Shown here in pieces: positions 1 through 11,145 of a stretch of DNA of 64,000 bases. Under the pieces are notes generated by a model. The model had not been told where the DNA came from. It made no database searches and saw only the letters and a list, made by a program, of their open reading frames with translations. Position 1 is the stretch's first letter. The number at the start of each line of letters is the position of its first letter. The translations under genes and the position numbers were made by a program. This DNA is from Adiantum capillus-veneris (lineage: Eukaryota; Streptophyta; Polypodiopsida; Polypodiales; Pteridaceae): positions 176,815,740 to 176,879,739 of the forward strand of contig CM043944.1 of the NCBI GenBank assembly GCA_014529385.2. The letters run 5' to 3'.

Positions 1-535
1 AATGTGATGTATTATGAGGCAGAGACTGCCCAATTGAGGACAATGGCTGCCCAAAGTGCAAATCAAATGACCCCAAGGGGGAGCCGACCGCCCAAATCCA
101 TTCAATGGCCGCCCAATAGGCTAAAAAGGGGTGTGGTCACCCAATACATGTGAAAAGGGGGGAAAGTAAGAAGAGCATGGTGTAGGCAGGGGAGCGACAA
201 CGAAGAAGGGAGGAGATGGACTCACGCAAGTCGGGGTGTTGCTCGAATGGGCTCACCCATGATGCGAAAAATTCATAGAAGACCATAGTAAATCATTTTG
301 GCAGCACTCTCACCTCACTTTTGTTGTTAGTGCAAAGATGATCTTCCACATCATCATGCTTGCTCTGACACCACATCAGTCACGGTGCTGTGACTATCTT
401 GGAGGGGCAAAAAGAGGGATTTTTAGAGTATTTTGGGGTATAGCGGGGGGGGGAAGCAAGGCAGGATTAGGGTATTGGAGAAGAAGAGCAACAGGAGGAG
501 AAAGAAGAGGGGAATCAAAGATAAGAAGGCCTCCA

Positions 536-538
<3 letters not shown>
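1..538. other. No gene seen
   Basis: This stretch holds no convincing coding frame. It is mixed-composition DNA with a few purine-rich runs (for example the G run near 447-454). The short open frames at its right end run straight into the (CT)n tract and translate mostly into Ser-Leu or Arg-Glu repeats, so they are not evidence of a gene. Confidence 0.6.
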
Positions 539-631
<93 letters not shown>

Positions 632-632
632 G
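539..632. repeat. (CT)n microsatellite
   Basis: About 47 CT units with one CG interruption near 611. Shorter CT tracts recur to the right (about 811-824, 874-902 and 927-932), so 539-935 is a degraded CT-rich domain. All ORFs crossing it are repeat translations (SLSL on plus, RERE on minus). Confidence 0.97.
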
Positions 633-935
633 CAGGGCCTTGAAGCAACAAAGGAGGAGGGTGGGAGAAATCTCTCAAAGTTAAGAAGGGCTCTTTCTAT
701 CTCAAGGCACGACAATGAAAAGGGAGGCTTCAGAATCTCTCTCGAGATTACGAGGAATAAGGACTCTCTCTTGCTCTCTGTCTCTTGACCTCAGTGAGCA
801 ACAAGGGACAATCTCTCTCTCTCTTGAGCCATGAAAAAGAAGGGCTCTCTCTTGGACTTGGCCACAAAAAATAAGCTCTCTCTCTCTCTCTCGCTCTCTC
901 TCAAGCCATGGCAAAGAAGGGATCTCTCTCTAATA

Positions 936-2449
936 TAGAGACTATGCAAAAATCGATCGAGCAGAGGTGAGAAAAGGACATTTTTGGGAAATGATGAGAA
1001 GAGAAGCTATATAGGGGGGTGTTTACTTGTCAATTATAGACTATTTTTGAGGGGTTGGGGATTTTCAATTATGGGTTTTCAAATCAACATGCATACCATC
1101 GGTTCTAATTTAATTTTCATTGCTATTAGTGTTCAGAGTCATGATATTATTTTGCAGTTTCTCTATAAGCATCTTTGTATCATCTTATTAACACTAAATT
1201 GGCCCTAACTGCACTGACCTCCCTTGGTTTGAGGCTAGACTGACTATCTGTCTAAAACCAGAAGCCAGACGCTTTCTCGGTTGACCTTCGAGAGACATGC
1301 ACTTCGACAACATTGAATATGTCATAGGTCTATCTTCAGTGCACCAAAGGTAAACTTGCATTGAATTTGATATTTTTTGGCTTGATATCTCTTGGATAAT
1401 CCAATAGGTGCTATAACTAAGCTTTGTAGAAAGTTTGAGCTAAGATGTGGTCCAAAATTCCATTGTGTGAACCCTTTTGTGTATCTTTGACGGACGAGTG
1501 AAACATAGTGAAGTGCATACATGATGTGAGAGTGCAATATTTATATAAGGTGTGAGAAATCTATGGAGATCATGCTTATGCAATCAAATGGGCAAAAAGT
1601 GCTCTATGTGTAAAACATTATCTTAGGCATGTCGTAGATAACTTCTGCCTAAAAGCATCTTTTGCCCTCAATTTGCCATGTATAGCTTCTACTAGTTTAG
1701 TTAAGGTTAAATGTGGCCTTGGTCTTATGTTTTGCACTTGGTGTTGATTTCCTTGAAGCTGATTGCCCCTGCCTAAGTTGAGTTGGACTCTAGGCTACCA
1801 ACTTGTGATTTTTGACCCCCCAAGAGGCTATATAGTTAATCGTTAGAGCGTTCCTTTCAAGTTTGGAGTCCATTGGGTCAATATTTTGCACGGAAGTAAA
1901 ATGTCACTTTGCAGCAAAGATTTGGTAAACTTTGCATAACCTGATGAAGAGACCTCTAATACACCCTCAATTCTCTACCAAACTTCAACATGATTCCAAC
2001 TTCAAGTGGGTCAATTATGGTCCCAATTGGAGCCCTTTATCTTTGGCATGTTGAAAATACTAAGTCAATGAATCTGCTTGTATTTTCACACCTATGTGTT
2101 TATTTCTTGAGGTGAGGCCATGGCTCAAGTCTTGTATGATTTGGAAGCCCGTTGTGATCGATGCAAGTGTTCTTCTTCCCAAAAACTTGTAGCCCCATAT
2201 GACCTTGGGTGGTGGACAGAGTGGTATTCAAAATGATTCATGCTAAATTTAGGAACTTACCCCTAATGGTTGGAGTGAGTAAGAGCTAGCAAAAACGTGC
2301 ATAGAAGCTCGTAAAAGATTGCAAAAATCCACTAGCTAGAGCTCTCTCAAAAAGGACTAAATGCAAATGACGATAGAAATGACCTAGTGGACTATACATA
2401 CCTGGACTTTTCGGACACGTACGTCCCATGTTTTACCTAGCCATTGAGT
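936..2449. other. No gene seen
   Basis: Unique-looking AT-rich sequence with only short unrelated open frames (maximum about 75 codons). I see no domain motif, splice-bounded exon chain or repeat. Confidence 0.5.
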
Positions 2450-3022
2450 CAAGTAGACCTCACAAAGTATCCACGGATTGATTTTTTTTAAAACTTACAT
2501 CTAGAAACCTTATTGCCAAAAGTTATCCAGAGTAGTCAGTACGTTGAAGTGACCATCAATCAATTTGATCCAAATTCCCCCAGAATTTTTTCGGCTCTTC
2601 TATTGAGCTTCTCGAGATTCAATGTTTCAAGTCAAATTCCAATTTTGACATTCTTGTTTATTTATTTATTTCTTTTGGTCTTTTATGAGCTTTTATTAAT
2701 AAAATTGAACAAAATTATCCAAAATTAATAAGAGAAATTCCACTCTAAACCCAAAAATGGAAAAACACACCTAATTTTAGGGCTTGGCTATATTATCGTG
2801 GATTTCTTCAAAAATGCATAGAAAGAGTGAAGATTGTAAAATTTTGGTTTTTTTTTGTAATATCTACACTATATACACACCTAGGGATTATCATATTCCA
2901 TATTCTCCATTTTGCTTATTCATAAGGACTTTTTTTTTTTTAGTTACAAAAATCTACATGTTAATATTCAAGCACTTCAAAACATTGCCACTAATCTGCC
3001 TCATAAATTTGGGTTAAGAATG
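2450..3022 (-). mobile_element. Possible degraded 3' LTR of gypsy copy C1
   Basis: This AT-rich segment lies directly beyond the purine tract that ends the C1 internal region. Its right part resembles the matching part of the family C LTR near 51,860-52,040: both have a CACCTAGGG/CCCTAGGG word followed by TCATAT, and both end in AATG immediately before the polypurine tract. The outer LTR boundary cannot be placed. This is inference from position and partial similarity. Confidence 0.3.
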
Positions 3023-3789
3023 CCTCCTGCCTCCTTGTCTGAGTATCCCCTGGTAGCAGAGTGTAGCCCAATTTTTGTAGTGCATGGGCGACAAAGTTGT
3101 ACCTATACATAGTTGCGGTTGGCTCTACCATGTTATTAGAGGCAATGCAAGTTGAAACATGATGTTGTGCAAGAGGTGAGTCTTGAACAGTATACTCATG
3201 GGTGGCTGTGTTGAAGTATCATGTTGGGTAACTCTCTTAAAGAGTAGATATTAAAGAATTTGGGCTCGTTCCTTGATAGAGTTGTGTGCACGTTCTGCAG
3301 TCATGATTCTAGAAACGGGTTGCACTATATTGGATGGTGTTATTGGTAATAGTAGAATCTTTGGTACCCATTTCTACATAACTACTCATGGATTTGCCTT
3401 GTATTTCCATTTTCCAATAGTCTTTGTTACGGGCTTGGCTTTAGGTTTTGATACCCATTGAGTTTAATGTGACTTTGGTGTCTATTGTTGCGGTTGGTAG
3501 AGAGGTGTAACTGAAGACTTCTTCGTTGTGCTTAATAACTGTTTAGGCACCCAAATCTGCTTAGGGTTATTGGTGAGTTGGGTTTTGGGTACCTAAAATT
3601 TCATGGTTCCTTGCATGCCGATATTATAAGGATGGATTTGTGCCAAATAGTGGGCATCGGATTTGATTTTTTCTTACTGTCTGGTAGCATCGGAGTTTTG
3701 GAGCGGCTTCCCACCCTTCTGACGACTATGAGAAAATGGTACTCTTAAGTGTCCACCCTTGAGTGTTAATGCAAACCTTTTCATCCGAG
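3018..3789 (-). pseudogene. C1 polyprotein tail with WVPK repeats, ending in polypurine tract
   Basis: Read on the minus strand, this is the end of the C1 internal region. Broken frames carry a tetrapeptide repeat Trp-Val-(Pro/Ser)-Lys, with IWVPKQ, QWVSKP and KWVPKI visible and a fourth unit whose Trp codon has become TAG. The tail is basic (Lys/Thr-rich). It ends at the purine-rich block complementary to 3023-3036, which fits a polypurine tract. The same tail and purine block occur in fragment C3 (52,044-52,700), so the arrangement is shared by two copies. No function is known to me; nucleic-acid binding would suit the basic composition. Several stops make this copy dead. Confidence 0.55.
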
Positions 3790-4115
3790 TCTTGGATAGA
3801 TTAATAGATTCGCATCCATGGGACTCCTAGCACCATATCTTCATTCACATGCTCATTAAGTATGCAAATAAAAATATGTGGGTACAAAAATCCATGCACA
3901 AAGATGTTGAGATTGATAACCCCAATGTTGGCATGAATTCTCTATGAAATCCCTTGATTTCAGCTCTATAATATTCCAGAGGCTGAGTTGTCTCTCTTTT
4001 TTATGCCAAATAGTTGACAACATTGAGTCTTGTACCTATGTCAACTAGTGCTTTAACTTTGAATCCATCTTTAAGGGTCATTGTTATTATTATATCTAAT
4101 CCATCTAGCCATTCA
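3790..4115 (-). pseudogene. C1 retropepsin-like domain located after integrase
   Basis: Minus-strand translation gives ALVDIGTRLNVVNY, then KGFHREFMPTLG, and in another frame MVLGVPWMRIY. These match the start (Asp-Thr/Ser-Gly-Ala) and end (Ile-Leu-Gly-x-Pro-Trp) of a retropepsin, the aspartic protease of LTR retroelements. The active-site triplet is altered (DIG for DTG) and there are stops and a frameshift, so it is inactive. The domain lies downstream of the integrase C-terminus, whereas Ty3/gypsy protease normally precedes reverse transcriptase. Copy C2 has the same order with an intact DTGA, so this looks like a lineage trait. Confidence 0.65.
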
Positions 4116-4329
4116 TAATCTATTTCCACTTCATCTTTGACTAGGGGTTGAGTAAATTAGTGATGATGAATCTAAAGGGTATTAAGTGCAGAACGTGAGG
4201 GATTGGTCGCATGGCCACTATTCGCTTCAAAATCCGAATGCGTGCCTCTTCTTGAGATTCTTCAATCACTTTTTGTTTGAGCCTGCATTATTTTGCTGCA
4301 TGATTCTTTGCAAGAGGTCATTAATGGTA

Positions 4330-4802
4330 AATGGTGTTTCCAAAGACGACACCCACTAATCTAGTTTTCCATAACCTCTCCATCTAAGGTAGCTAGTTTA
4401 GAACCCCACTTGGTGAAACATTCTCAATGACAAAAGGCCAATGTCCCTTCTTCTTGAATTAGGGATGTGTTGTTTCAGGGACTAAACTAGTACCAAATCC
4501 CCCTATTTGAAGACCTTTGTTAACAAATGTGAGTCAAAAAACTATTTTTGTTTCCATTTTTACGCATATATATGGGCTATGGATGCTAGCCTTTGTTCAT
4601 CTAACTGCTCTAAGTCCTCTAGTCGTTCTACCAACTCATGGACTTTCCATTCCAATTTGTATATAACTCTAAAATTGGCTAACAAGCATTCCATGGGCAA
4701 TATTGTGTCTAGTCCATAGACGAAGTTAAAAGGAGAAGTATTCAAAGCTGCTTTGAATGACACTCTATAAGACTTTTTTGTGCTAGCAATCTTGGTAAGC
4801 AA
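4330..4802 (-). pseudogene. C1 integrase C-terminal fragment
   Basis: The minus-strand frame includes SYRVSFKAALNTSPFNFVYG, the conserved stretch near the end of the Ty3/gypsy integrase core, where a typical copy reads Tyr-Arg-x-x-x-Lys-Thr-Ala then Pro-Phe-x-Leu-Val-Tyr-Gly. Further on, broken frames give WPFVIENVSPSG, a GPY/F-module-like segment. The DDE core and everything upstream are missing here. The sequence parallels C2 at 42,300-42,680. It is a truncated pol remnant. Confidence 0.8.
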
Positions 4803-5209
4803 TTAGCTCAATATCTTGTTTGTATGTTTGGCTTGAAAAGACCATGTTAGGTATTTTGATAAAAATCTCACATGATGGGAATCTCCAAATCGACTAAATT
4901 CATGTAATTTGGGAATTTTCCACTTAAAGTGGGAAAAATTGAGGTGTCTGGTTAGTAAATAAAGTGAAAATCTCATAGAATTGTGGTGTTGATAAACACC
5001 AAAAGTCAAATGATATACAGCACATGGATTTGAATAAAAACTGTGAATTACATAAAACAAAGGAAGATACAAAAAAGATTTTGTTTACAAAATTGACTAG
5101 TATAGTCACAATAGAAGCTCCACATAATTCTACTCCACATTTGATACCATATCTAAACTTTGATCCAAGTGTGGTTGATGTGCACAAGTGAGGCCTTCTT
5201 TGGCTTTTA

Positions 5210-6005
5210 GAGCATGCCTTTTTGGAATCTTTATTCTAGAAAATGGTCCTTCTTTGTTGGGTCTCTAGAACCAAACAATTGCATCTACAGTTTCCCACAC
5301 TTGTGGGTCCTTATAGTTGACAGCCCAATAACCCTTCCAACGATTACTATAAGCTTTAGTATCTGTCATCCCACTTTTTCTTGCACAAGGTGCCCAATAT
5401 TGAATAAAGAGTTTTTTGTAGTTTGGTGATGTAGGCTCATTATCAATGTCATATAAAGCCATTGCAAGCCACACTGGATAGATTTTTGTGTCACTCAGAA
5501 CAAGCATAAGAAAGTCACCTTGGTGCACATCAGACATAGGGTCAAACTCTTCCCTTGGCCTATCTCATTGAGGCCCACAAAAATGATCATTCAACTCTTC
5601 AAGGCCTAGGAATCTTTCTGCTCCTTGTTGCAATTCATTGTAGTGCTTTGTAGTTGAGAATATTCTTGATTTTTTGGGCAAAACATTTCATACAAGACTC
5701 CCTCTGATATGATTGCTTTTCCAATATCTTCAATTGCCTTACTCCAAAAAATCTATCACGGGTCTATAATATCACGGAACACTTGAACCATTACCTAAAT
5801 TTTTCCAAAATGTTATATAGTTCTTTAGTCCCAAAATGACTTCTTCGTGGGCCTTGACATACTCCGCCATTGGTACCAGAGGTGGATCTCCATGTGGTAA
5901 CATTGGCTTGCCTTCTGTGTCTATTTTCCAAAGGTGAATACTTCCACTCCAACTTGATACACCTACATGTGCCTTATATTGAATCATTGGTGTCTCATCC
6001 TGCAT
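5210..6005 (-). pseudogene. Decayed ORF of unknown family
   Basis: Two minus-strand frames, 6005 to 5772 and 5537 to 5265, are joined by shorter frame fragments (for example KAIEDIGKAIISEGVLYEMF and NELQQGAERFLGLEELNDHF) and continue past one stop to about 5210 (RPNKEGPFSRIKIPK). The region DFLMLVLSDTKIYPVWLAMA followed by FIQYWAP and WKGYWAVNYKDP looks like a small beta-rich domain, Trp- and Tyr-rich, in the manner of chromo-like or BAH-like folds, but I cannot name a family. Stops and frame changes suggest a pseudogene, or alternatively exons with unseen introns. It begins 20 bp from, and points away from, the plus-strand ParB-like pseudogene, so the two may be a head-to-head pair. Confidence 0.4.
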
Positions 6006-6025
6006 AAAGAACCTAAACTAAAAAG

Positions 6026-7099
6026 GTGCATCTATTTATTGTCAAAAAGGAGAATGACAGCTTGTTTGAAAATGTTGGACAAGTTGAGGAAGCATCTGTC
6101 TCTGTAGTTGATAGTCATCCGGAGGTGGAATGCATTGACATTCTAGTTCCAATGAATCTAGAATTTCAACTATCTCCAGGAGCACATGCATTGGAGCGCA
6201 TATCTAGAAACAAAGAAGAGACAATGTTTTCTCAAGGATGGAAGCTTGCATAATCAAATCCAAATATCATAGTATATCAACTTCAAAGCTCCATCATTGC
6301 CACACTACAACGAAAAAGGGTGAAAGATTCACGACCACCATCCACAAAAAAGCAAGCAAAAGTGCAAAAAGTAGCAGCTAAGCGAACTAGTTCCATTTTG
6401 GGTGTAGACAATGCATCTTTGGCATCCTCATCAATAGAGGGTTCAATGTCAAAGATGAGAATTGTGGATCCACATGTTTTAGAAGCTGAGGCCATGAAAG
6501 GACAACAAAAAGATACAGGTGGAATGAATAAGTACATAAACTAGTTTCCTTTCCAACATAGGGAATTTGATATCCCTATTCAAAATTGTTGGCTTGCTCG
6601 TGATCACTATAATGCACGTATTATGGATAAAAAACACGCTGAAAGTGTGTTATGTGGATTTTTACAGAGTACGACCAAGCCTGCAACATGTGCATATTTG
6701 ATGCCTGTTTGAAATGCAAAGTCAAAGAAGAGGACTCCTTTGGCAGTAGAAGAGGTAGAAGAGAAAAAAAATAAAGATTATCATTATTGGATTCCTGATG
6801 GGCAACATTCAATCTATGCTGCAAAAGTTTTGCTTCACAATGTACAAAACAACAAAGAGATATTTGAAAGACTAGTTGGCGTGTATAAATTTAGAAAGGC
6901 TCGCATTGTTGTGAATGCTCCTCCATTTGTTGCAACTGCTATATCTAACATTGCAAATGAGGAGGCTCAGGCATTGTATGTCAAGCAACCTTACAACCAA
7001 ATATTGAGACATTTAGAGAGTAAATAGATCTCTTTAGGACGACCACCAAAGGTAGTAAGTGGAATTGCGGAGGGACATGCATCTCGTGCCGAATGGGAT
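6026..7099 (+). pseudogene. ParB/Srx-like (DGQH) domain pseudogene, upstream exon
   Basis: One reading frame runs from about 6026 to the splice-donor-like GTAAGT at 7100, broken by a few stops (for example at 6254, 6542 and 6707). It contains a linker with PHVLEAEAMK, then KKHAESVLCGFLQSTTKP, then YWIPDGQHSIYAAKVL, and ends with YVKQPYNQILRHL. The D-G-Q-H core followed by Ala-Ala, preceded by a 'H-x-x-x-V-x-x-x-F' helix, is the signature layout of ParB/sulfiredoxin-type domains, which act as nucleases, CTPases or DNA-binding modules in partition and phage proteins. Frame conservation through several stops argues for a recently decayed gene. The exon continues in the same frame after the intron at 7100-7183. 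Confidence 0.55.
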
Positions 7100-7183
7100 G
7101 TAAGTTATTTTCTTTGTCTTTATGATAGTCTTTAATTAACAAATCTTGCTCAATAGTTTAATTATTTCTCTATTTCTTTTTAG
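7100..7183 (+). other. Probable spliceosomal intron, 84 bp
   Basis: The donor is GAT|GTAAGT and the acceptor TTTCTTTTTAG|TCT, with a T-rich tract before the acceptor. Removing it keeps the frame of the ParB-like pseudogene (EWD joined to SFL). AT content is higher than in the flanking exons. Confidence 0.65.
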
Positions 7184-8463
7184 TCTTTTCTTTGATTGGC
7201 AAGAATGAGAGCAGCAGCAAGTTGGATTGCTAAATAGGCACACGTGGTCACGTATTCTGATCCAATTTATGACTGCTGGTTAGAAATCATTGAAAGGCTA
7301 GAAGAGGAGAAGAAGAAACCCCAACAATTGTATTTAGATACCTTTGTGGCCTTGAGGAATCATAGGTAAAGACTATTCAAGAAGAGATTACAGATGAGAA
7401 GATTTTACTATCAAAGAGTGCAAAGGATGGTGACGCAACTGACATGTATGATCGAATCAAGCAGTTGAAGAAAGAAAAATTGATTCAAGATGCACTTCTT
7501 GAAGTCTTCAACAATTTGAATGAGTCTTCACCATGTAAAGACTGGGAGGAGGTGGTCAAAATGTATAATATCAATGATGTTGTTCATAAAACACTTTTAA
7601 TGCTATGCAAGGAATGGCTCATATCTAGTTTGAAGCGTGGAACAAAGAAAATGGCTTTTCCAGATGGAGCAATAAAATACATGCAATGGGCAATTCACCT
7701 TCAAAAGGAGAAAATTGAGCCTAGAGATTTTCCATGGTCAATCTATGTGGTGAGCCTACAAATGGAAGGAGATCTCTACTTGATGCGCCACTTCAATAAC
7801 AAAGTGACTATTGGCTTATCTGTTTTAGATATGACAAAACACCTTGGAGGTAGTTTGAAGTGGAGTGAGGAAACATTTAACAATTCTTTGGATGGGATCT
7901 TGGCTATTGATGGAGGGTCAACAGATCCTGGATTTGTCTTTCTTGCATTTGTGGATTTCACTAACTTCACAAAATTGCAATGTGCCTTTCACGCCATGGG
8001 AGATAATCTAAGCTACCATTGTTGTGGTGCACTGCATCACTTTCCATTAGCTCCTTGCAAAGGATCAATTCAATTCCTCAAATTTATTTCCTTCTTGGGA
8101 CAAGGCAATGCATTTGAAGACTTGAGAAGAAGATCAAAGGAGCATCCCATGCCAATTGATTGTTTTCTTCTTCAAGTAGCAGATAAAGATATGTCAGATT
8201 TGCAATATTTGGAGGCCAAAAAGAGATCTTTGGTCAAGCACTGCATTCATACATATTTCTTTGAAGACCACAAGCTTGTTGATGTTGTTGGTGATGGATC
8301 CTTGGTTGCACAAGAAGGAATACAACAGAAAAAAGAAGTTATATGCTTAGTTGAGAGTGTGGAGGAGGCAAAAAACGTGGAGGCCAGGCTGCTAGACTTT
8401 GTTAAGTCTCATGAATATAGAAAAATTGGATGGACTTCAACAATCCACTTTGCAATCAGATGA
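7184..8463 (+). pseudogene. ParB-like pseudogene, downstream exon with possible methyltransferase-like end
   Basis: The frame enters at 7184, crosses stops at about 7193 and 7235, shifts by one base near 7366, and is then open for about 365 codons to the TGA at 8461 (first Met of the long frame at 7444). The final third reads KHCIHTYFFEDHKLVDVVGDGSL, then about 14 residues later EVICLVESVEEAKNVEARLL. A hydrophobic strand, Asp-Val-Val-Gly-Asp-Gly-Ser, a helix and a second strand ending in an acid resemble motif I and the following strand of a Rossmann-type SAM-dependent methyltransferase. ParB plus methyltransferase pairings are known in phages and mobile elements, but here the methyltransferase call is inference only. 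The middle region (HHFPLAPCKGSIQFLKF) is unrecognised. Long openness suggests this exon was under constraint until recently. Confidence 0.45.
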
Positions 8464-8869
8464 CACTGTGCCTATTACAAAGGAGTGCTCTCCACAAAGA
8501 GAATAAGAAGAAGAACAACAACATCCTCTGTCAATGGAGGAATTTTTGAAAATGGAGACACATATGTTTTGAGCTTCTTGTGCATGTTAGTGTTTCTTGT
8601 TGCTGATTTGATACTCTTAATGTTATATTTTGCTTTATATAGTATTGATTGAGTTTGTTTTTTTATCTCAAGCATTCAAGGTTTGAATGTAAATAGTAAA
8701 TTACTTGAGTTTTTGAATGGTGGATCTTTAGACTAAAAATATAACATTTAATACTCATGAAGACTTAATTAGTTAAGAGCTTGAACTCAATAAGTTTAGG
8801 ACCTTTTATCAATACCCCCTTGATTTGCTACATTAGATCCTAGCATGGTTAAACGGTGATGCTTCATAA
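8464..8869. other. 3' flank without gene
   Basis: AT-rich sequence after the stop of the ParB-like pseudogene. Nothing coding is visible, and the first minisatellite-like words appear near its right end. Confidence 0.5.
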
Positions 8870-10960
8870 ATTGAACCTAGCTTAGACAGGTGCTGGAGCC
8901 TAAATTTAAACTAACCTTGCTAGAAGGGAGCTTATGTTTGGACTTTGAGAACTAGCATAAGTAATCAATTAGAGCATAGATTAGACATATGGTGGTGGCC
9001 TTAGAGACCAAAATCTTAAAGAGCTTGGAAAGGTATTTAAGTATTGTAATTTACGTACTCAAAGGCATAGCTTGACAAAAGGTGGACCTTACATGGATCC
9101 TAATTTCAAGAGGTGTGGTAGACCTTCCAACCAAGCTTATATAGCTTGGACATGTGGTGGACCTTGCATGGAGACTAGTTTAGACAAGTGTGGTACACCT
9201 TGAAACCAACACCCATTTGCTACATTAGCTTGGACAAGTGGTGAACCTTGCTTTTATGTTTAAATGGAGCATATTTTGGATAGGTGGTAGACCTTGTTTC
9301 TCTCCATGCTTCAATGGAGAGAAACTTTAGCTTGGATAAGTGGTGGACCTTGCTTTTATGTTTCAAAGGAGCATAATTTAGACAAGTGGTATACATTGTT
9401 TCTCTCCATGTTTCAATGGAACCCACCTCAGACAAGTGAAGTACCTTGAAACCACACCCCCATAATACAACATATTAAATAGGTTGGAAAATTGGTGAGA
9501 TATAAAACCATCCATGATAGAGCATAGTACAGGTGAATACGTAGTGGTCCTTATACCAATTAGCCATGAACAACTTGGACAAGTGGTTGACCTTGCTTCT
9601 CTCTATGTTTCAATGGATCCTATCTTGGACTAGAGATATATCCTACTTATTTCCATGCTTCAATGGATTCTAGATTGGATAAGGAGTGGAACTTCAAACA
9701 AAACCCCACATCATAGCATATATTAACAATTCATGGGTTTTATAGAGATTCTCTCACCTACTTTGGAGAGTTGGTAGACCTTTCTTCTCCATGCTTCAAT
9801 GGATCTGAGGTTCGACAAGCGGAGCTGCTCAACCTTAACATGAAACCTCCCATGCTACAACCCATCATAGATTGTATATGTAGTGGACCTTGCAACTCTT
9901 TTATGTGCCTAGCTTAGAGAAGAACTGCACCCTTGATTATCTCCATACATGAAGGCAAGGTTGGACAAGTGGTAGAGCTTCAAATCAAAATCTCTATGCA
10001 ATAATAGGCAGGTGGTGGAGCTTGTTTTCTCCATGTTCCAATGGAGCCTAGATTAGACAAACAATGGAGCTTACTTCTCTCCATGTTTCAATGGATCCTA
10101 TCTTGGAAAAGTGGTGGAGATTTTCTTCTCTCCATGTTCCAATGGACCATAGCTTAGGCAAGTGGTGGACCTTGAAAAACACCCCCCGTATACAACATAT
10201 TATGGGTTTTTCATGTTTCAATGGCACCTAGCTTGGACAAATGGTAGAACTTGCTTCTCTTCACGTATCAATGGATCCTGTCTTAGCCAAGTGGTGGACC
10301 TTGAAACAAGACCTCCCCCCCCATGTACAACGTATCATGGGTTCTGAAAGCACTGGGAGAAAATAATAGCTTTGACAAGTGGTGGAGCTTGCTTCTCTCC
10401 ATGCTTCAATGGAGCCAAGGTTGGACACATGTTGGACAGAAGATGGTGGCCCATGAAATAAGACCATGCATGGTATAATCAATCATATGTTGTACACATG
10501 GTGGACCTTGTAATTGTTTTATATGCCTAACTTGGACAAGTGGAGGACCCTTGATTACCTCCAGATATCAACAACAAGCCAAGTTTGGACAAGTGTAGTA
10601 CCACCAAACCAAAATCTCTATGCTACAATAGAGTATAGGTAGGACACGTGGTGAACCTTGATATCAAACCATCCATGCTACTAGAGATGATAGGTTGCAC
10701 ATGTGGTGGAACCTTGTATCAATGTTCTATGTGTAGTTTTTGACTAGTGATAGACCTTGAAACTAATCCCTCTAGGCTACAAGGAAAAAGAGATGGAGAG
10801 GAGGCTAGACTACTTTTGTTGCATCAACGCATCCCATGTTACCACACATACTATAGGGTTCTTGGATAAGTGTTGGAATTTGTGTCAATGCTCCATGTCT
10901 AGCTTGGACAAGTACGTGGTGGACCTTGGTTCTCTCTATGCTTCAAACGGGCAATAGATT
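8870..10960 (+). repeat. Degenerate minisatellite array, forward orientation
   Basis: The word GGACAAGTGGTGGACCTTG and close variants recur many times, typically followed by CTTCTCTCCATG, TTTCAATGG and a variable 5-15 bases before the next copy. Unit length is about 50-65 bp with much divergence and spacing variation. Some units carry an extension with CCCCCATGTACAACGTATCATGGG (10,318-10,341 and similar). Roughly 30 units are present. The same family lies in reverse orientation at 14,480-16,890. Short frames inside (for example on minus 9220-9435) are internal repeat translations rather than genes. Confidence 0.9.
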
Positions 10961-11145
10961 GGAGACACAATGGCCTTTTTTTTCAATGATTTTTTTTTTG
11001 GAAACCTTAGAGGCACCATGTAAGAGGCACTCTAAGTCTTCCATACAATGGACCTATTGGACTATAAAATAACGATATCTTTCTTTGATCTTGTCATTAT
11101 TTTATGCATAATATTTTCTTCTTTTTGCAGACACAAAGGAGTTAA

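Noticed and set aside
394-715. ORFs of Ser-Leu or Arg-Glu repeats
   Set aside because: Direct translations of (CT)n/(GA)n tracts; the same happens at 21.6-22.5, 31.8-32.8 and 36.0 kb.
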